Source: Mesolinea sp040772305 (lineage in GTDB: Bacteria > Chloroflexota > Anaerolineae > Anaerolineales > Anaerolineaceae). From it: DNA of 64,000 nt. The stretch's first letter is position 1. Every line of letters starts with the position of its first letter. The DNA is taken from assembly GCA_040772305.1 (NCBI GenBank), contig JAXGYK010000002.1, positions 558,001 through 622,000 on the forward strand, read 5' to 3'. This document shows, piece by piece, positions 27,202 to 35,012 of this stretch. The notes under the pieces are model-generated. The model searched no databases and was not told the origin of the DNA. It worked only from the letters and a program-made list of their open reading frames with translations. The position numbers and the translations under genes were made by a program.

Positions 27202-28569
27202 CTAAGAAAGCGTCATACACTCAATTAGTTCTCGGATTGAAACCAGAGTTTCCAGCCGCCAAATCATATTAATCACTTCATCCAAGCGCTTTGCTGGGAT
27301 TGAGGACCCAACTAAACGTCGGAATTTTTGCTCTAATTCTGAATCACTGGCTGGATGAGATAATCCCCAGCGAGGATCGTTCGTCAGAGTCGAAAGAGTA
27401 TTGCCGTCCTTTAGAAAAATGGTTACCTGAGATGGCCGTGACCTTCGCCGCAGATCACCAGAAGCGCCAGGATATTGCCCCAATCGTACCCTAGATGCTA
27501 AATCTTGTAGTTTTGAATCCTTAAGATGGGTAGTGTCGATTTGGTCTGGTCCTACTTCTCCATTCATAATCATCGCTGCCACGAGAATAGGAAGATTTAC
27601 TTGAGCAGAAATCCGGTTGTCGCCTGGGCTGTCCTTGCTCAACGCAAGGGCATAATCATAGGTTAAAACCTCAATTTTTTCGATTTGATCGACTTCAATA
27701 CTCGGGTTAGCCAGCATCAGGTCCTCCAGAGCAGTTAATGTCGACTGGGCAGAAAGATTCGTTGCAAAATATTTAAAATGTTCTTCAGTTGTTCCGGCAC
27801 TCGGTTCAAATGGTAAGGCCGCGTTAACTTCTTCTGTTGTTATGGCGCGATGCAACCATGTCTGACCTAAGCCTCGGTTTCCTTCTATCAAGTTCATTGG
27901 GCCACCGCAACCAACCGAACTCCATTGTTCTGCCAGCAACCCCAGCATCAAACCCCAACCACCATAAAAATTTTTTACTCCAGCCCCTTGAATAAATGCT
28001 TCAAAAGGTGCAACCGGTGTTAAGCAGCCAGCCAAACTAAGCGCTGCTGCAGTGCGAACAACATCAGCTCGACTGATCTTGCATGCTGATGCAGTTGTTG
28101 AATATGCCACTGTTTGAGCTGGCCAGTGTAGTTTATGTGCTTCATACTCTGAAGCAAATAACTTAGTAATCGCCCCTCCAGTATCCCTGGCAGCTACCAT
28201 CGCTCCAATCACATCCATACCAGACCGGTTATATACTTCCCCTAACACAAAAGCTGGCACAACCGCGCTATCGGATCCACTATATTCCAAATGTGAGCCC
28301 AGCACACCAAGAATTAGCACAACGGTTGATGCTGGCAATCTTCGTCCATCTGTCCACAAGGTTGCTTGTGGTGAGCCCCCAGTAGACGCAATTTTCTCTA
28401 CTAAATCATTCAACTCCCCGCTTCGCCATGCGCCAACTATACCACCTAGGCAGTCAAAAACCATTCTCTTTAAAATATGAATTTTATTGGCAGACAATTG
28501 AAGAGGATCTACTTGGCTTACATTCTCAGCCAACCTCTCAATAAATGTTCTTGTCTCTGTGAGTGTCAT
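27202..28569 (-). CDS. MmgE/PrpD family protein
   Basis: 455 aa, normal for the family. The N-terminal helical domain contains HILKRMVFDCLGGIVGAW, and the stretch HLEYSGSDSAVVPAFVLGEVYNRSGMDVIGAMVAARD resembles the usual HALDFDD...H-PG-N pattern but lacks the canonical acid/His residues there. Members include 2-methylcitrate dehydratase and cis-aconitate decarboxylase; no prp operon is nearby, so the substrate is unknown. It stands alone, between an IS and an IS30 fragment, in an island that also holds the peptide importer. Confidence 0.85.
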   Translation of the reverse strand: MTLTETRTFIERLAENVSQVDPLQLSANKIHILKRMVFDCLGGIVGAWRSGELNDLVEKIASTGGSPQATLWTDGRRLPASTVVLILGVLGSHLEYSGSDSAVVPAFVLGEVYNRSGMDVIGAMVAARDTGGAITKLFASEYEAHKLHWPAQTVAYSTTASACKISRADVVRTAAALSLAGCLTPVAPFEAFIQGAGVKNFYGGWGLMLGLLAEQWSSVGCGGPMNLIEGNRGLGQTWLHRAITTEEVNAALPFEPSAGTTEEHFKYFATNLSAQSTLTALEDLMLANPSIEVDQIEKIEVLTYDYALALSKDSPGDNRISAQVNLPILVAAMIMNGEVGPDQIDTTHLKDSKLQDLASRVRLGQYPGASGDLRRRSRPSQVTIFLKDGNTLSTLTNDPRWGLSHPASDSELEQKFRRLVGSSIPAKRLDEVINMIWRLETLVSIRELIECMTLS

Positions 28570-28642
28570 ATATTCCTCTCCAATTTATTTAATTATTGAA
28601 GTCAGCATATTTACGCATCTGTTGATCATTATAGAAAACATA

Positions 28643-28672
28643 ATCCTGAATGTCTAATAGAATATTCAGGAT
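28643..28672. repeat. Inverted repeat upstream of the MmgE/PrpD gene
   Basis: ATCCTGAAT (28643-28651), 12 bases, ATTCAGGAT (28664-28672): a perfect 9-bp palindrome about 75 bases upstream of the start codon. It may be an operator or a hairpin. Confidence 0.45.
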
Positions 28673-28812
28673 GAGTAATTAATTTTTTCTATTTCATACC
28701 TAGGTTCAGGGAATTAGTGCAACGGATGAGGAGATAGAATCATTCGTATGCAATACACAAGATAGAGTGAAGAAAGAAGAAAAACGATTAGCAAGAGACT
28801 TGTTCACAATAA

Positions 28813-29253
28813 GTCCATACGGTCAATTGCGAGGAACTAGGACGTAGTCCCTGCAGCATATCGCGGGAGATAAACCGTAATCAAAGCAGGAGCGGTTATT
28901 GGGCTTTCACGGCAAACCGAAAAGCGAAAACCAATACGAATTCCAGAAGAAAAAACAAAAGACGGCTGATGCAAAACCAAAGGCTTCGCGACTATGTGGA
29001 AGAAAAAGTGAAACAGGGATGGTCACCCAAAGCTATTGGCGAAAGGTTGACAATCGATTATCCTCATGACATGTCGATGCGCATTTCACACGAAGCGATT
29101 TACCAATACATTTATGTCTTGTATGTCTTGCCGCGTGGTGCGTTGAAACAAACCTTGATTGAAGGGTTGCGTCAGGAACGCAAGTACCGTAGAGTACAAA
29201 AAACAGGGCAATTACCTAGTAATTCAAGAATAATCTGTGTTCTGAAAAGCTAA
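28813..29253 (+). pseudogene. IS30-family transposase fragment
   Basis: The open frame begins without a start codon and reads EELGRSPCSISREINRNQSRSGYW, the helix-turn-helix of IS30 transposases, then VEEKVKQGWSPKAIGERLTIDYP and ISHEAIYQYIYV. It ends before any DDE residue. Both the N-terminal start and the catalytic domain are missing, so this is a remnant at the right edge of the island. Confidence 0.8.
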
Positions 29254-29268
29254 GCTTCCCCAAGCCGC

Positions 29269-31008
29269 TTATATTGCGCCTCTGCGCCCAAACTGTCTCT
29301 CCAGCAAAGCAGCACTTAGGTGGATCATCGTCGGTCGCCCATGCGGACAGGTACGCGGATTTGGGCTCGCTTCTAGGTCTGCCAGCAAACTGCGCTGCTC
29401 GGCATCGCTTAATATCTGGCCGCCTTTAACAGCCAAACGTTTGCAAATCCGTGCTGCCAATCGAGCTTGTACAGCATTTTCCAGCGGGCTTTCATCCTCT
29501 TCAAAAGCAGTAACCAAAGCCTCAAGCGCTTCTTTGGGGTTGGCGTTTCCAAAAATAACCGGGATGGAGCGCACCACAAAGCTGTTTGAACCAAAGTTTT
29601 CAACATCAAAACCCAATTCCTGCAAATAGGGAAGCTGCGGTTCCAAGAGCCCGCATTGTTCCTGACTGAGGTCAACCGTAACCGGTTCCACCAAAATCTG
29701 GGAGCTTATTTTTGCAGCCTGCGCCTGTGCCAGCAGTTTATCAAACAATACTCTTTCATGCGCCGCATGCTGTTCAATCAAATACAAACCATCAGGACCT
29801 TCCGCAATAAGGTAGGTTGCTGCAACTTGTCCAACCAAACGCAATAGCGGCAAACTGCTCAAACCTGGTTGGATTCCTTCCTTAAAGGCTTGTTTAGGGG
29901 CGATGGGCGGTGCAGTTTGTGGGGAACCATCCGAAGTTCCACTCCATTCCAAACGTTTATCCTCGCCTGAAATTGGCATCTGTTTACCCCATAATGCAGT
30001 GGTATCCAGATTAGGAACTGGCATATAAGCTAATAACGCCCGTCGAATCGTGCGCTGAAGGGAACTGAAAAGCCGATCTGAATCCCTGAAGCGTACCTCA
30101 GCCTTGGATGGGTGCACATTCACGTCTACTTGGGTAGTCGGAATCGTTAGAAATAAAGCCACTACCGGGTAACGGCCTACCATCAACATGGTGTTATAAG
30201 CCCGAATCACTGCCGCGGTAAGTGCGGAATCCTGCACCCAGCGGCCATTTACAAAAAGGGTAATATCCTTACGGTTGGAGCGCGTTAGCTGTAAGGAAGA
30301 AATGTAGCCCCGGATACTAAAATCCTTTTCTTCGTAACGGAGCGGCAGCAGCTCTTTTGCATCTTCATTGCCATAGAGTAATTGCAGGATTTCACGCTCC
30401 TCCCCACTGCCTGTGGTTTGAAAAATGTCGTGCCCATCTTGTTCAAGTTGCCAGCGAATACCGGGATAAGCTAATGCATACCTTGTTACCAGTCCATTAA
30501 TCAAACGGGACTCTGTAGTGTCAGCTTTGAGGAATTTAAGACGCGCGGGTAAGTTATAAAAAAGATCTTGCACCCGGATTATTGTTCCATTAGCGGTACT
30601 GCAGGCTTTTGGCTGGGAAAGGTCACCCCCATCAACGGTAATGCAATATCCCTGAACTTCAGATGTCTGTTTTGATTGAATCTGGAGGCGAGAGACAGAG
30701 CCTATTGAAGCTAAGGCCTCTCCTCGAAATCCAAGTGTGCGAATGTCGTTCAGGTCTTCGGACCGTGATATTTTGCTGGTTGCATGTCTGGCTACTGCAA
30801 GAGGTAGATCCGCAGGGCTGATGCCAACGCCATTATCGCTTACAGCGATTAATCGTTTGCCAGCGCCTTCAACCACAAGATTAATGCTGCTTGCCTGTGC
30901 ATCAATCGCGTTCTCGATCAATTCTTTAACAACTGAAACCGGCCTTTCAATAACCTCACCAGCAGCAATTTGTGAAGCAAGTGTATCGGATAAGACTTTG
31001 ATGGACAT
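29269..31008 (-). CDS. mutL: DNA mismatch repair protein MutL
   Basis: 579 aa from the ATG at 31008 (MSIKVLSDTLASQIAAGEVIERP). The GHKL ATPase motifs are clear: ELIENAIDA near 29-37, SDNGVGI near 57-63 and GFRGEAL near 93-99. The C-terminal domain has QHAAHERV, ICKRLAVKGG and CPHGRPT, the zinc/endonuclease motifs of nicking MutL in bacteria without MutH. A TATAAT lies only 6 bases upstream of the ATG, so the transcript may be leaderless. It was originally divergent from uvrC; an IS now lies between them. mutS is not in the window. Confidence 0.96.
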   Translation of the reverse strand: MSIKVLSDTLASQIAAGEVIERPVSVVKELIENAIDAQASSINLVVEGAGKRLIAVSDNGVGISPADLPLAVARHATSKISRSEDLNDIRTLGFRGEALASIGSVSRLQIQSKQTSEVQGYCITVDGGDLSQPKACSTANGTIIRVQDLFYNLPARLKFLKADTTESRLINGLVTRYALAYPGIRWQLEQDGHDIFQTTGSGEEREILQLLYGNEDAKELLPLRYEEKDFSIRGYISSLQLTRSNRKDITLFVNGRWVQDSALTAAVIRAYNTMLMVGRYPVVALFLTIPTTQVDVNVHPSKAEVRFRDSDRLFSSLQRTIRRALLAYMPVPNLDTTALWGKQMPISGEDKRLEWSGTSDGSPQTAPPIAPKQAFKEGIQPGLSSLPLLRLVGQVAATYLIAEGPDGLYLIEQHAAHERVLFDKLLAQAQAAKISSQILVEPVTVDLSQEQCGLLEPQLPYLQELGFDVENFGSNSFVVRSIPVIFGNANPKEALEALVTAFEEDESPLENAVQARLAARICKRLAVKGGQILSDAEQRSLLADLEASPNPRTCPHGRPTMIHLSAALLERQFGRRGAI

Positions 31009-31014
31009 AGGTTG

Positions 31015-31020
31015 ATTATA
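31015..31020 (-). promoter_or_regulatory. -10 element of mutL
   Basis: TATAAT on the minus strand, 6 bases before the mutL ATG. Transcription would start at or next to the start codon. No good -35 is seen. Confidence 0.45.
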
Positions 31021-31036
31021 ACGCCCTGTTAAGCTG

Positions 31037-31062
31037 GTACGTCTTTCAAGCGAGCGGATACA
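31037..31062 (+). repeat. Left copy of 26-bp direct repeat flanking the IS
   Basis: Starts GTACGTCTTTCAAGCG and is identical over 26 bases to 32129-32154. It abuts the left inverted end of the element exactly and is interpreted as a target-site duplication. Confidence 0.9.
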
Positions 31063-32128
31063 TGTTGGTTTACGATACATCTTGGACAGTGAAGTAAAAG
31101 AATAATGCAGGAAGTGGTATCACTGATATTGTTATTGCGCTGAACAAAAAACAATATGGAGGAACCACAACCTGCAATGGATAAGATAACACAGGAGATG
31201 AAATACCGGTACTCTTTGGTGAACTACGCTCTCAAATATGGAGTAAGCAAAGCAAGCAGAAGATACAACCGGGCGCGAAGTTATATCTACTATTGGCTCA
31301 AGCGGTTTGATGGAGCAATAGGCTCTTTAGCGGCCAAATCGCGCAGACCTCATCACCATCCCAATCAACATACCCAGGATGAGATTGCCCTGATCATTCG
31401 CTGCCGCAGGCGGAATGCGGAGCTGGGATTGTTGGAGTTCTGGTTCAAACTGAGAAAGCAAGGCTACACCCGTCATTACGTCAGTTTATATCGCGTGGAA
31501 CGAAGGGAAGGGTTAGAGCGTTCCATAAAACCCAGGAAGAAAGGGCCTTCTCCCAAACCTTATGAGGCGATGCTGTATCCCGGCCAGCGGGTACAAATTG
31601 ACGTCAAACATGTTCCCAGAGAGTGTATCCAGGATAAAACATGGGGAAAGTATTATCAGTACACAGCCATTGATGAATACAGCCGCCTGAGATACCTGGC
31701 TGCTTATCAGCAGGCGGACACCTTCTCCTCAGCTGATTTCATCAGCAAGGCCGTCCGTTGGTTTTCCTCCCACGGTATTCGTATTGACTGTGTCCAGACG
31801 GACAATGGCCCGGAGTTCACCAGCCACTACAGCAAGAGGGAAGACAACGACAGACCTAACCTCTTCCAGAGATACCTTAGCGAGCATGCCATCAAATACA
31901 AGCGGATCAAGCCTTATACGCCGCGGCACAACGGCAAGGTGGAAAGGAGCCACAGGGAAGATCAAAAACGTTTTTATGACCGTGCTAAGTTCTTTTCCTT
32001 TGAAGATTTTCAAACACAATTGAGAAGACACAATCAGCGTACGAACAAGATCCCGATGCGACCGCTTAAGTTCCTGTGCCCTTTAGATTATTTGAAACTC
32101 ACTGTCCAATATGTTTGACAAACCAACA
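31063..32128. mobile_element. Intact IS (IS481/IS3-like) with ~31-bp inverted ends
   Basis: Left end TGTTGGTTTACGATACATCT and right end, read inward, TGTTGGTTTGTCAAACATAT; both continue TTGGACAGTGA, giving imperfect inverted repeats of about 31 bases with TG...CA termini. It is 1066 bases long with one transposase gene. The perfect 26-bp flanking repeats indicate a recent insertion in the mutL-uvrC intergenic region. Confidence 0.85.
31156..32118 (+). CDS. DDE transposase (IS481/IS3-like)
   Basis: 320 aa, intact. An N-terminal helix-turn-helix (YSLVNYALKYGVSKASRRYNRARSYIYYWLKRF) precedes the integrase core. The catalytic residues sit in VQIDVKHV (D), VQTDNGPEF (D) and GKVERSHRED (E). A second in-frame Met at residue 8 (MDKITQEMKY) could be the true start. 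It fills almost the whole element. Confidence 0.85.
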   Translation: MEEPQPAMDKITQEMKYRYSLVNYALKYGVSKASRRYNRARSYIYYWLKRFDGAIGSLAAKSRRPHHHPNQHTQDEIALIIRCRRRNAELGLLEFWFKLRKQGYTRHYVSLYRVERREGLERSIKPRKKGPSPKPYEAMLYPGQRVQIDVKHVPRECIQDKTWGKYYQYTAIDEYSRLRYLAAYQQADTFSSADFISKAVRWFSSHGIRIDCVQTDNGPEFTSHYSKREDNDRPNLFQRYLSEHAIKYKRIKPYTPRHNGKVERSHREDQKRFYDRAKFFSFEDFQTQLRRHNQRTNKIPMRPLKFLCPLDYLKLTVQYV

Positions 32129-32154
32129 GTACGTCTTTCAAGCGAGCGGATACA
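32129..32154 (+). repeat. Right copy of 26-bp direct repeat flanking the IS
   Basis: Identical to 31037-31062 and directly after the right end of the element. It ends 8 bases before the uvrC start codon and contains part of the possible uvrC -10 (TACAAT, 32151-32156). Confidence 0.9.
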
Positions 32155-32162
32155 ATAATGTA

Positions 32163-34025
32163 ATGGAATTGCCAGAGAAGTTAAAAGGGATCCTTGCCAA
32201 TTTGCCGGATAAACCAGGCTGTTATCTTATGTATGATAAGGCCGGAGAGATTATCTACATCGGTAAAGCCATTAATCTCAAGAACAGGGTACGTTCGTAT
32301 TTCCAACAATCAAACGACCATAGTTATAAGACCCGTCAATTGATTCGCAGGATTGCAGATATTGAAACCATCCTGGCAGGTTCCGAGCTGGAAGCCTTAA
32401 TCCTGGAAATGAATCTCATCAAGGAGCATCGGCCTTTCTTCAATGTGCGGCTAAAAGACGATAAACGTTACCCCTATATACGGGTTACCTGGCAGGATCC
32501 CTTTCCACGGCTTTCTGTCACGCGCATGATGATTAATGACGGCTCGCGGTATTTTGGACCCTACACCTCGGTTTGGGCAGTGCATCAAACTTTGGATGTC
32601 CTGCGTAAAATCTTCCCATACCTTACTTGTGCCCGCGAAATCACCGGAAAAGACTCCCGTGCCTGCCTTTTTTATGATCTTAAGCTATGCTCCGCTCCTT
32701 GCATTGGGGCAATTGGCCAATCCGACTATCGCGAAATGATGGATAATCTTTGCGCCTTTCTGGAAGGAAAAACAGATCCTGTCATTCACCGTTTAAAAGA
32801 GAATATGGAGAAAGCCTCAGATGCAATGGAATACGAGCAGGCTGCCACTATTCGGGACCAGCTCAATGCCATTGAACGTGTGGTTGAAAGGCAAAAGATT
32901 ATTAGTGACACTCAAAAAGATTCAGACATCATCGCGATGGCCCGGGACAACGGCGAAGCCTGTGTACAAGTATTCTTCGTTCGTAATGGAAAATTAATCG
33001 GGAGAGAATATTTTATTCTTGAGGGTACGGATGACGAGCAAAATGAAGCGATCCTGGAGGAGTTTGTAAAACAATTTTATGCGCAGGCAGCTTATGTTCC
33101 CAGCCAGGTTTTGCTACCTGAAGAGGTAGAAGAAGCTAAAATCATCAAGGAGTGGCTCAACACAAAACGCAACGGAGAAAAAGTAGAACTCACCGTCCCT
33201 AAACGAGGAGAAGCCTGGGAATTAGTCCAAATGGCAAGCGAAAATGCCGCTGAGACCTTGCGTTCACTCAAGAGCCGCTGGAAAGCCGACCGCGAAAAGC
33301 AGCACCAGGCGCTTGCCGAACTCCAAAGCTCCCTTAAATTACCGGCTGTTCCATTACGCATTGAATGCTATGATATTTCGAATACACAAGGTACTGCTTC
33401 GGTGGGTTCCATGGTCGTCTTCGTGCAAGGGGTTCCCAGCAAAAAGGATTACCGTCGCTTTAACATACGCAGTGTCGTTGGACCGGACGACTTCGCAAGT
33501 ATGGAGGAAGTGCTGCGGAGACGCTTTAACCATTATCTTACTGCCAAGGAAAAAGAAAAAGAACCTGGCAGCAAGCCGGACACTGGCTTTGGAAACCTGC
33601 CCGATCTGCTGATTGTAGACGGTGGCAAAGGTCAGTTGAGTCGAGCAGTAAATGTATTGGCCGAGTTTGATTTTGCAAAAGAGATAGCAATCGCAGGCTT
33701 AGCCAAGCAAGAGGAAGAGCTCTTTTTACCCGGAAAGTCTGAAAGCATCCGCCTGCCGGAACGATCACAAGCTTTGTACCTTGTGCAGCGAATACGTGAT
33801 GAAGCCCATCGTTTTGCGATTACAGCACATCGTAAGCGGCGTGGTAAAATCGGCTTAAGTTCCCGTTTGGAGAACATCAAAGGCTTGGGGCCTGTAAAAC
33901 GCAAAGCACTCCTGAAGAAATTTGGTTCCATAGAAGGCATCCTCAAAGCACAACCACAGGAGATTGCTGAAATTAAAGGGTTTTCCATTGAGATGGCACA
34001 GGCTATTCAGAGCCAACTGGAGTGA
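32163..34025 (+). CDS. uvrC: Excinuclease ABC subunit UvrC
   Basis: 620 aa from the ATG at 32163 (MELPEKLKG); the open frame extends back into the IS but that part is not UvrC. The GIY-YIG nuclease (GCYLMYDKAGEIIYIGKA, residues 19-36) makes the 3' cut. The UVR helix pair (VIHRLKENMEKASDAMEYEQAATIRDQL) binds UvrB. The RNase H-like domain (IECYDISNTQGTASVGSMVVF, LLIVDGGKGQL) makes the 5' cut, and the C-terminal helix-hairpin-helix ends the protein. No ribosome site is seen; TACAAT 6 bases upstream suggests a leaderless mRNA. Confidence 0.96.
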   Translation: MELPEKLKGILANLPDKPGCYLMYDKAGEIIYIGKAINLKNRVRSYFQQSNDHSYKTRQLIRRIADIETILAGSELEALILEMNLIKEHRPFFNVRLKDDKRYPYIRVTWQDPFPRLSVTRMMINDGSRYFGPYTSVWAVHQTLDVLRKIFPYLTCAREITGKDSRACLFYDLKLCSAPCIGAIGQSDYREMMDNLCAFLEGKTDPVIHRLKENMEKASDAMEYEQAATIRDQLNAIERVVERQKIISDTQKDSDIIAMARDNGEACVQVFFVRNGKLIGREYFILEGTDDEQNEAILEEFVKQFYAQAAYVPSQVLLPEEVEEAKIIKEWLNTKRNGEKVELTVPKRGEAWELVQMASENAAETLRSLKSRWKADREKQHQALAELQSSLKLPAVPLRIECYDISNTQGTASVGSMVVFVQGVPSKKDYRRFNIRSVVGPDDFASMEEVLRRRFNHYLTAKEKEKEPGSKPDTGFGNLPDLLIVDGGKGQLSRAVNVLAEFDFAKEIAIAGLAKQEEELFLPGKSESIRLPERSQALYLVQRIRDEAHRFAITAHRKRRGKIGLSSRLENIKGLGPVKRKALLKKFGSIEGILKAQPQEIAEIKGFSIEMAQAIQSQLE

Positions 34026-34027
34026 AA

Positions 34028-34129
34028 ATGGCACGCAATAACAACAGACAAGGAGTTTATCGTATCGTGATGGCTGTTTTGGCTGTAATCATGATTTTAG
34101 CGATGATTCTTTCCGCAGTGAGGTTTTAA
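34028..34129 (+). CDS. Small single-TM protein (33 aa)
   Basis: Begins 2 bases after the uvrC stop and ends in a TAATG overlap with the next start. The protein opens with a basic, Asn-rich stretch (MARNNNRQGVYR) followed by one hydrophobic helix (IVMAVLAVIMILAMILSAV). Tight spacing on both sides argues for real, coupled translation. Function unknown. Confidence 0.6.
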   Translation: MARNNNRQGVYRIVMAVLAVIMILAMILSAVRF

Positions 34130-34881
34130 TGATTGATCAAAAAATAAAACAAATTCTCGAAGATACTGGACATAAATCGCCCAAAGCAGCTGAGACGCGC
34201 GGCGAACCAACCCCAGAATTCCTTTCTGAAATTTTGGCTGAAGAGCCATTAGTCGCCTTACCCAATCCGCATTCTTTAGATTACTCTGGCAAGGATCTGC
34301 GAAAATCTATAGAGGAACGTCGAACCCTGCGGCGCCTGGATCCTGCTGATCCAATCAGTTTAGACGAACTATCGATTTCACTCTGGCTTACGCAAGGGGT
34401 AATAAAAGTTGACGATAAGCGTCAGGATACCTTGCGTAATGTCCCGGGAGCGGGAAGGCGTCATGCCTTTGAAACCTTTTTGGGCATTCGCAATGTTCCT
34501 GGTTTAGAACCCGGACTTTATCATTACATCGCGCAGGAACATGCCTTACAAAAAATCATCGCTTCGGACAGCATTGTAGACCAGGTTGCTGAGGCAGCTT
34601 ACAAACAAAAGCAAATGCTCAATGCTCCGGTAATTTTCATATGGGTTGCTTATACCGAGAGAATGACCTGGCGCTACTCCTTGCGAGGCCTGCGCTATCT
34701 TTTCCTGGATGCTGGTCATATTTGCCAAAATTTATACCTGGCCGCAGAACTCTACAATGGCGCAGTCTGCGCTATCGGTGCTTACGACGACCAGGCAATC
34801 AACGCATTACTTGAATTGGATGGCAGCAACCGTTTTGTGGCCTATATGGCTAGCCTGGGCAGGAAAACACCCGAAGCTTAA
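34129..34881 (+). CDS. SagB/ThcOx-type nitroreductase-fold oxidoreductase
   Basis: 250 aa flavin enzyme of the SagB-type dehydrogenase family. Visible features are the early SIEERRTLRRLD (FMN phosphate contact), LSISLWLTQG, RNVPGAGRRHAFETFL, GLYHY and the C-terminal RGLRYLFLDAGHICQNLYLAAELYNGAVCAIGAYDD. Some members oxidise azolines in RiPP pathways, but there is no cyclodehydratase nearby, so a general NAD(P)H-type oxidoreductase role is equally possible. It is coupled to the small upstream ORF and followed by a strong terminator. Confidence 0.88.
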   Translation: MIDQKIKQILEDTGHKSPKAAETRGEPTPEFLSEILAEEPLVALPNPHSLDYSGKDLRKSIEERRTLRRLDPADPISLDELSISLWLTQGVIKVDDKRQDTLRNVPGAGRRHAFETFLGIRNVPGLEPGLYHYIAQEHALQKIIASDSIVDQVAEAAYKQKQMLNAPVIFIWVAYTERMTWRYSLRGLRYLFLDAGHICQNLYLAAELYNGAVCAIGAYDDQAINALLELDGSNRFVAYMASLGRKTPEA

Positions 34882-34936
34882 AAGAACTGGCTAGCAAAAC
34901 CTCTTCGGCAAATAAAAAACTATTTAAGCTTAACAC

Positions 34937-34971
34937 TATACTCCCCTGACTTAGGGGAGTATACATTTTTT
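34937..34971 (+). terminator. Rho-independent terminator after the SagB-like gene
   Basis: TATACTCCCCT, 5-base loop, AGGGGAGTATA, then CATTTTTT. The perfect 11-bp stem can also serve the convergent metG side poorly, since the T run is on the plus strand. Confidence 0.85.
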
Positions 34972-35012
34972 GGCTACTCAATTTGCACTGAGCAATGCAT
35001 TCTCTTTATCGT

